From NCBI GenBank assembly GCA_029239605.1, contig JARBUO010000002.1, positions 1-64,000 of the forward strand: a stretch of DNA of 64,000 nt, in the 5' to 3' direction. This document shows positions 58,997-64,000 of the stretch, in pieces. The position numbers and the translations under genes were made by a program. The notes below the pieces were generated by a model. The model had not been told where the DNA came from and searched no databases. It saw nothing but the letters and a program-made list of their open reading frames with translations. Within the stretch, counting starts at the first letter, position 1; each line of letters opens with the position of its first letter. This stretch comes from Bacillota bacterium. GTDB lineage: Bacteria > Bacillota > Clostridia > Peptostreptococcales > Anaerovoracaceae.

Positions 58997-59776
58997 ATGA
59001 TCACCCCCAAACATAGAATGTTTGGGGGTGTTTTTATGAAAAGTAACAAGATACTGATAACCGTTGTTTTCATAGCCGTGTTCGCTTTATTTCTGTATCA
59101 GGTAATCTCACTGGGTGCGATCCTGATGCAAAACCATTCAGCAATGAAGGAGGAGGGGGTTCAAACCCTGTCACCGGATGAAGTGGGAATTGTGGTGCGG
59201 AACGGTCTGCCCAACAGCAATCAGGTTGTTTTCAGCTGTAATGTGGATTGGGGTGAGGACGTAATTCCGGATATGCTGAAGATTTTCAAGGATAATGATG
59301 TAAAAATCACATTCTTCGTCAGTGGAAGATGGGCGAAAAATAACCCTGAACTGCTGAAGGAAATGTTTCAGCAGGGACATGAAATTCAAAGTCACGGATA
59401 CAATCATAAACTGTGCACACAAAACTCGGTAGAAACGACAAAAGAAGAAATATTAAACACAGAAGCGGTTATACTTGAAATATTGGGGGTAAAAACAAAT
59501 GTTTTTGCACCGCCGTCCGGTGATTACGATCAGACCACCGTTGAGCTCTGCAAGAGCCTGGGTTATAAAATGGCTCTATGGAGTGCGGATACCATCGACT
59601 GGCGAGAGGGCTCCACTGCAGATGTTATTAAAAACCGAATTCTGAAAAAACAATTGAATGGTGCCATTGTTTTAATGCACCCCAAACCAGAAACCGTTAA
59701 AGCACTGCCGGATCTGATCAAAGAGATCAGGGGCAGGAATCTGGAGATAGTGCCTCTTTACAGGTTGTCCTATTAA
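58997..59776 (+). CDS. Polysaccharide deacetylase (NodB-like); start may be 59036
   Basis: VVFSCNVDWGEDVIPDMLKIFKDNDVKITFFVSGRWAKNNPELLKEMFQQGHEIQSHGYNH. Confidence 0.9.
   Translation: MITPKHRMFGGVFMKSNKILITVVFIAVFALFLYQVISLGAILMQNHSAMKEEGVQTLSPDEVGIVVRNGLPNSNQVVFSCNVDWGEDVIPDMLKIFKDNDVKITFFVSGRWAKNNPELLKEMFQQGHEIQSHGYNHKLCTQNSVETTKEEILNTEAVILEILGVKTNVFAPPSGDYDQTTVELCKSLGYKMALWSADTIDWREGSTADVIKNRILKKQLNGAIVLMHPKPETVKALPDLIKEIRGRNLEIVPLYRLSY
59002..59035 (+). terminator. Terminator hairpin of SLH gene abutting/overlapping the deacetylase start
   Basis: CACCCCCAAACAT-aga-ATGTTTGGGGGTG-TTTTT then ATG at 59036. Confidence 0.85.
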
Positions 59777-59856
59777 AGCTATAATAAATATAGTAATTGG
59801 AACAAATTACAATGCGCTTCGCATTGCAAAAAGATAAAAGGAAAGTGGTAAACATT

Positions 59857-61107
59857 ATGATAATCAGTAAAACATTAAATTGTGGTATTCGGGTTGTAAT
59901 GGAGGAAATACCTTATGTTAAATCCGTTTCAGTCGGTATCTGGGTAAAAGCCGGTTCTGTGGATGAAACGCCAAAAAACTCTGGTATTTCCCATTATATT
60001 GAGCATATGCTGTTCAAAGGGACGGAATCCCGCAGTCCGAAAAAGATAGCTGCTGATGTGGACAAGATCGGAGGACAGATCAATGCGTTCACAGGAAAAG
60101 AAGCGACGTGTTACTATTTGAAAACACTGGCGTCCAACATTGATCAGGCTGCCGATATTCTTGTGGATATGTTCGTCAATTCCAAATTTGATGAGGAAGA
60201 GATGGAAAAAGAAAGACGTGTTATCTGTGAAGAGATTAAAATGATTGAAGATTCTCCCGAAGATGATGCCCATGATATTATCAGTGAGCTGGTTTTCAAA
60301 GGGAATCCTTTTTCAAAATCCATTATCGGAACGCCGAAATCTCTGTCGGGAATTACGAGAAAGGCAATCATGAAATATATTGCCGAAGAGTACACTCGCG
60401 ATAATATCGTAATTTCCATCAGCGGCAGCTTTGACCAGGACCATGTCTGCGCACTCTTTGAGAGCAAGCTTTGTCATCTGAATGAAAATAAGGAAACAAA
60501 GTCTTATGACACATCGGTCTATCAGCCTAGTTATAAGGTTAAAATCAAGGATATTGAGCAGTCCCACCTTTGTTTGGGCCTAAAAGGATTGGCGCTGGAT
60601 GATGAGCGTTATTATCCGCTCTTCCTGCTGAATAATATCATGGGTGGCAGCATGAGCTCCAGACTCTTCCAGAATATCAGAGAAGAAAAAGGACTTGCGT
60701 ATTCGGTTTACTCAATGGCGAGTTCTTTCAGCACCACAGGATATTTTAATATCTATGCCGGTGTCAGCCACGACAAAGTGAAAGATGCAATTCTGGGCAT
60801 TCAGGATGAACTCAAGCTTCTGAAAGCACAGGGGATTACACAGGATGAGCTGGATACTGCCAAAGAGCAGATGAAGGGGAGTTATATCTTTAGCTTGGAA
60901 AATGTAAACGGAAGAATGTTTTCCATCGGCAAAAATATGCTGCTTCTGAATAAGATCTATACGCCGGAAGAAGTCCTTGCCAGCATCGATGGCGTAACCA
61001 TGGACGATGTCAGAGCTGTATCGGAATTGATCACCGATGTTCACAATTATTCAGGCGTACTCATCAGCAGGAATAAGGTTGATCTGAAGAAAATTCTTCA
61101 ATCCTAG
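59857..61107 (+). CDS. M16 family metallopeptidase
   Basis: GISHYIEHMLFKGTESRSPKKIAADVDKIGGQINAFTGKEATCYY (HxxEH inverted zinc motif). Confidence 0.96.
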   Translation: MIISKTLNCGIRVVMEEIPYVKSVSVGIWVKAGSVDETPKNSGISHYIEHMLFKGTESRSPKKIAADVDKIGGQINAFTGKEATCYYLKTLASNIDQAADILVDMFVNSKFDEEEMEKERRVICEEIKMIEDSPEDDAHDIISELVFKGNPFSKSIIGTPKSLSGITRKAIMKYIAEEYTRDNIVISISGSFDQDHVCALFESKLCHLNENKETKSYDTSVYQPSYKVKIKDIEQSHLCLGLKGLALDDERYYPLFLLNNIMGGSMSSRLFQNIREEKGLAYSVYSMASSFSTTGYFNIYAGVSHDKVKDAILGIQDELKLLKAQGITQDELDTAKEQMKGSYIFSLENVNGRMFSIGKNMLLLNKIYTPEEVLASIDGVTMDDVRAVSELITDVHNYSGVLISRNKVDLKKILQS

Positions 61108-61204
61108 GAAATAATGTGCCAGCACTTGAATTGAAAACATCGACGAAAAGAAAAGATCGGGGCGCTGGATTTGGATGCCCCGATGTCGTAGCAGGAGGAT
61201 TTCT

Positions 61205-61639
61205 TTGAAAGTAAAGATAAAAAAGCTGAAGGAAACGGCCATTATCCCGTCCAGAGGGAGCGAGTATGCTGCAGGATACGATCTGTTTGCAAATTTGGAT
61301 TCACCACTGGAAATTCCGGCACAAACGACAGCGAAGATTGGGACCGGCTTGTCTGTTTCGATTCCCGAAGGTTTTTTCGGAGGGGTTTTTGCAAGAAGCG
61401 GCCTTGCCTCAAAACAAGGTCTTCGGCCAAGCAATTGTGTTGGTTGTGTCGACAGCGATTATCGCGGTGAGCTCATCGTTGCTTTATACAATGATTCGGA
61501 AGAGAGCAGAATTATCCGGCCCAACGATAGAATTGCGCAGCTGGTGGTCATCCCTTTTCTCGCTGTTGAATTTGAAGAGACTGATGAGTTGGATGAGACC
61601 ATAAGAGGAGAAAAAGGTTTTGGGTCGACAGGAATCTAA
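61205..61639 (+). CDS. dut: dUTP diphosphatase (trimeric), TTG start
   Basis: SEYAAGYDLFANLDSPLEIPA, FARSGLASKQGLRPSNCVGCVDSDYRGELIVALYN, RIAQLVV, RGEKGFGSTGI. Confidence 0.94.
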   Translation: MKVKIKKLKETAIIPSRGSEYAAGYDLFANLDSPLEIPAQTTAKIGTGLSVSIPEGFFGGVFARSGLASKQGLRPSNCVGCVDSDYRGELIVALYNDSEESRIIRPNDRIAQLVVIPFLAVEFEETDELDETIRGEKGFGSTGI

Positions 61640-61726
61640 AAAAGAAAAAGATTGAAACAATAAAGTAAATGGTATAAAAATTCGATTGAAACAATGAAGC
61701 AATTGAAATAGTAGAGTTCGATGATC

Positions 61727-61775
61727 GGGCTTGTTCCAGAACTGCGGTTCGCGGAGCAAGCCTGCTTTTATTTGG
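61727..61775 (+). terminator. Terminator after dut
   Basis: GGGCTTGTTCC ... GGAGCAAGCCTGCTTTTATTT. Confidence 0.7.
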
Positions 61776-61844
61776 AGATAAACGCAGTTGCCAGGAGGCA
61801 AGCAGAGTTTTCTGCAATTCTCATCAGGAAAGTGCTCTGTTCAT

Positions 61845-61874
61845 TTGACTTATTGACCACTTGGTTCATATACT
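61845..61874 (+). promoter_or_regulatory. Promoter for catalase-like gene
   Basis: TTGACT - 18 nt - TATACT. Confidence 0.5.
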
Positions 61875-61899
61875 GTAGTAATAAAACTAGGAGGTTGAC

Positions 61900-63219
61900 A
61901 TGATGAACAAGGAGGAGAGCTCATTAACGGCGGGCAAAAACGGGCCTGTGCTGTTGCAGGACATTCGGCTCATTGGCAAGTTGTCCCGCTTCGTGAGGGG
62001 AAGCATACCTGAGAGGGTGGTCTTTGCAAAGGGAGCGGGCGCACACGGTTTTTTCAGAGTATACATGCCGATGAGCGACTTTACCTCGGCGGCATTTCTT
62101 CAGAATCCCGAAAAGAAAATCCCCGTATTCGTCAGGTTTTCAACGATGACTGGCTCAAAAGGATCAGCGGATACGCTGCGTGATGTGAGAGGTTTTGCGA
62201 CGAAATTTTACACGACGGAAGGAAACTATGACATGATCTGTACCAGCCTTCCTGTCTTTTTTATTCGTGATGCCATGCAATTTCCTGAACTCATGCATGC
62301 ACTGAAACCATCGCCGAAAACGAACCTGACCGAGCCTGCACGGTTTTGGAAATATATTTCGGAAAATCCCGAAGCAACTCATATGACAACATGGCTTTTT
62401 TCAGATCATGGTACGCTGAAAAGTTATCGTCATATGGATGGGTACAGCATGAATACTTACATTTGGGTGTCCGAAAGCGGTAACCGTCAATTTGTCCGGT
62501 ATCACTGGAAGCCCTTGCGCGGCGTAAAGAATATTTCAAGGCAGGAAGCAGAATTTCTGGCCGGTTTCGATCCCGATGCTGCGGCCAGAGATCTCAGCGA
62601 TTCTTTGGAAAGCGGTGAATTGACCGACTACGAGCTGAACGTGCAGCTCATACCATTTGAAAAGCAAAACCAGTACGATTTTGACATACTTGATGCCACG
62701 AAGCTGTGGCCTGAAGATAAAGTGCCGCTCATGAAAGTGGGTAAGATGACGCTGAATAAGGCTCCGGAAGATTATTACGAAGAGGTGGAAAAGGTTGCTT
62801 TCTCGCCTGCAAATATCGTACCCGGCATCGAATTCTCCTTTGATCGCCTGTTACAGGGCAGCATATTTGCTTCTTTGGAGGCCAACAGACATAGGCTGGG
62901 CAGTGACTTTGATGAGTTTCCAGTAAACCAGACAAAATATGCGGTAAATTATGCGGCAGCACATCAAAGAAGGGAACTTTACCCGCCGCTGGAAATTGAA
63001 GGCCCCGTTGACCGAAAAAGAACTCCGAAAGGGGACGATTTCATCCAGGCAGGGGAGCGTTACCGCTCGCTGACTCCAAAGGAGAAAGACCGCCTCGTGG
63101 ATAACATTCTAGACCATCTGATGTTTGTTGATGATGATATTCAAGAAAAAGTAGTGGGATATTTTACCCAAGCAGATCAAGATTTTGGCGCCAGAATCGC
63201 AAGAGGATTGGATTTTTAA
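61900..63219 (+). CDS. Catalase-family (clade heme-catalase fold) protein with apparently degenerate active site
   Basis: SLTAGKNGPVLLQDIRLIGKLSRFVRGSIPERVVFAKGAGAHGFFRV, VFVRFSTMTGSKGSADTLRDVRGFATKFYTTEGNYDM, PVFFIRDAMQFPELMHALK, AFSPANIVPGIEFSFDRLLQG. Confidence 0.93.
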   Translation: MMNKEESSLTAGKNGPVLLQDIRLIGKLSRFVRGSIPERVVFAKGAGAHGFFRVYMPMSDFTSAAFLQNPEKKIPVFVRFSTMTGSKGSADTLRDVRGFATKFYTTEGNYDMICTSLPVFFIRDAMQFPELMHALKPSPKTNLTEPARFWKYISENPEATHMTTWLFSDHGTLKSYRHMDGYSMNTYIWVSESGNRQFVRYHWKPLRGVKNISRQEAEFLAGFDPDAAARDLSDSLESGELTDYELNVQLIPFEKQNQYDFDILDATKLWPEDKVPLMKVGKMTLNKAPEDYYEEVEKVAFSPANIVPGIEFSFDRLLQGSIFASLEANRHRLGSDFDEFPVNQTKYAVNYAAAHQRRELYPPLEIEGPVDRKRTPKGDDFIQAGERYRSLTPKEKDRLVDNILDHLMFVDDDIQEKVVGYFTQADQDFGARIARGLDF

Positions 63220-63259
63220 ACAGAATACTAAAATGATTTGGCAGAAAAATCAATAAGGG

Positions 63260-63370
63260 CCCCCAGAAAAAGAGAGTTCAGAATTGACGCTGTTTCAGAG
63301 CTGAATCGATACTTCAGAACAGAATCGCAGCTCAATTCAATTTTGAATTCTCCTGAACGGGGGTCTTTTT
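63260..63370 (+). terminator. Large structured terminator-like element downstream of catalase-like gene
   Basis: CCCCC/GGGGG outer stem, 16-nt stem GAGAGTTCAGAATTGA/TCAATTTTGAATTCTC, inner GAGCTG/CAGCTC, then TCTTTTT. Confidence 0.6.
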
Positions 63371-63587
63371 GATTATTTCACTTGAAGAAAAAGGAAATTT
63401 TCTTTACTAAAACAGGGGGGAACTGTAAAATATAAATAAAGAAGCGCTGATTAATTTCGTGCGCACATCTGATCGGTTCATTTTTCGCTTGGCGGTGTCA
63501 AAAAAACTCGCTATAAATGAACGAATTCGGTTTTTATCGGGAGTAATCTTGAATCATCAGGATAAACTCTCGATTTTGGAGGTTTCC

Positions 63588-64000
63588 ATGATACTAAGAG
63601 AAGATCTTGAAAAAAGAGAATACGATGTTCTATCCCCTTTTGCGGCTAAGGCAGCAGACACAAGGGGAAGGCAGTATGAGGAAGAGAAGTGCGATGTAAG
63701 AACAGATTATCAAAGGGACAGGGACAGAATTGTTCATTCAAAACCTTTTCGGAGATTGATGCATAAGACCCAGGTGTTCCTGGCACCAGAAGGGGATCAT
63801 TTCAGGACACGGCTGACACACACGCTGGAAGTCTCCCAGATCGCCAGAACCATAGCGAGAGCCCTGGCATTAAATGAAGATCTGACGGAAGCAATTGCAA
63901 TGGGACATGACCTCGGTCACACCCCCTTCGGCCATAACGGGGAGAATTTTCTCAATGAAAGGCATCCAGGCGGTTTCCAGCATAATGTTCAAAGTTTACG
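63588..64000 (+). CDS. dgt: Deoxyguanosinetriphosphate triphosphohydrolase-like HD protein, 3' truncated by window edge
   Basis: [93 protein letters not shown]...[14 protein letters not shown]. Confidence 0.95.
   Translation, partial: MILREDLEKREYDVLSPFAAKAADTRGRQYEEEKCDVRTDYQRDRDRIVHSKPFRRLMHKTQVFLAPEGDHFRTRLTHTLEVSQIARTIARALALNEDLTEAIAMGHDLGHTPFGHNGENFLNERHPGGFQHNVQSL

Noticed and set aside
59809-59828. CAATGCG-ctt-CGCATTG hairpin before the M16 peptidase
   Set aside because: Small hairpin without T-tract; could be chance or a local RNA stabiliser, not separately supportable.
1-64000. tRNA, rRNA, IS elements, prophage, toxin-antitoxin or defence systems
   Set aside because: None recognised on either strand by motif reading; window is mostly core housekeeping.

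Overview
The window is a gene-dense, low-GC chromosomal segment from a member of the Clostridia (Firmicutes), almost entirely on the + strand. In order it carries: the 3' part of a NuoE/NuoF/NuoG-like flavin/Fe-S electron-transfer cluster; ylxM-ffh-rpsP-khpA-rimM-trmD; a division cluster (HlyD-like, yggS/ylmE, sepF, yggT, divIVA) followed by lspA-rluD; a flavin reductase and an alpha/beta hydrolase; rqcH on the minus strand; yicC-gmk-rpoZ; an amino-acid ABC transporter; tcdA; a stand-alone LytTR protein; rpsB-tsf; pyrH-frr-uppS-cdsA-dxr-rseP-ispG; nfeD-SPFH; polC; rimP-nusA-ylxR-ylxQ-infB-rbfA-nrnA-truB-ribF; a T-box-preceded aromatic operon (aroF-aroB-aroC-pheA-aroA); rpsO-pnp; an SLH-anchored phosphodiester glycosidase; a polysaccharide deacetylase; an M16 peptidase; dut; a catalase-family protein; and the start of dgt. 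I see no rRNA, tRNA, CRISPR array, prophage or transposase. The two strongest oddities are (1) a full-length catalase homolog in which the distal His, the distal Asn and the proximal heme-ligand Tyr all appear substituted, suggesting a pseudo-catalase, and (2) an intact PolC reading frame that appears to lack the 3'-5' exonuclease domain normally inserted in the PHP region, while keeping a PHP metal-site residue set. Several intergenic regions also show strong uncatalogued structure: an operator-like inverted repeat around the ylxM-ffh promoter, a possible alternative-pairing switch at the pyrH Shine-Dalgarno, a structured leader before the LytTR gene, a terminator hairpin abutting a start codon, and a 56-bp perfect direct repeat across the truB/ribF junction. 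All homology statements come from motif recognition by eye, not from searches.
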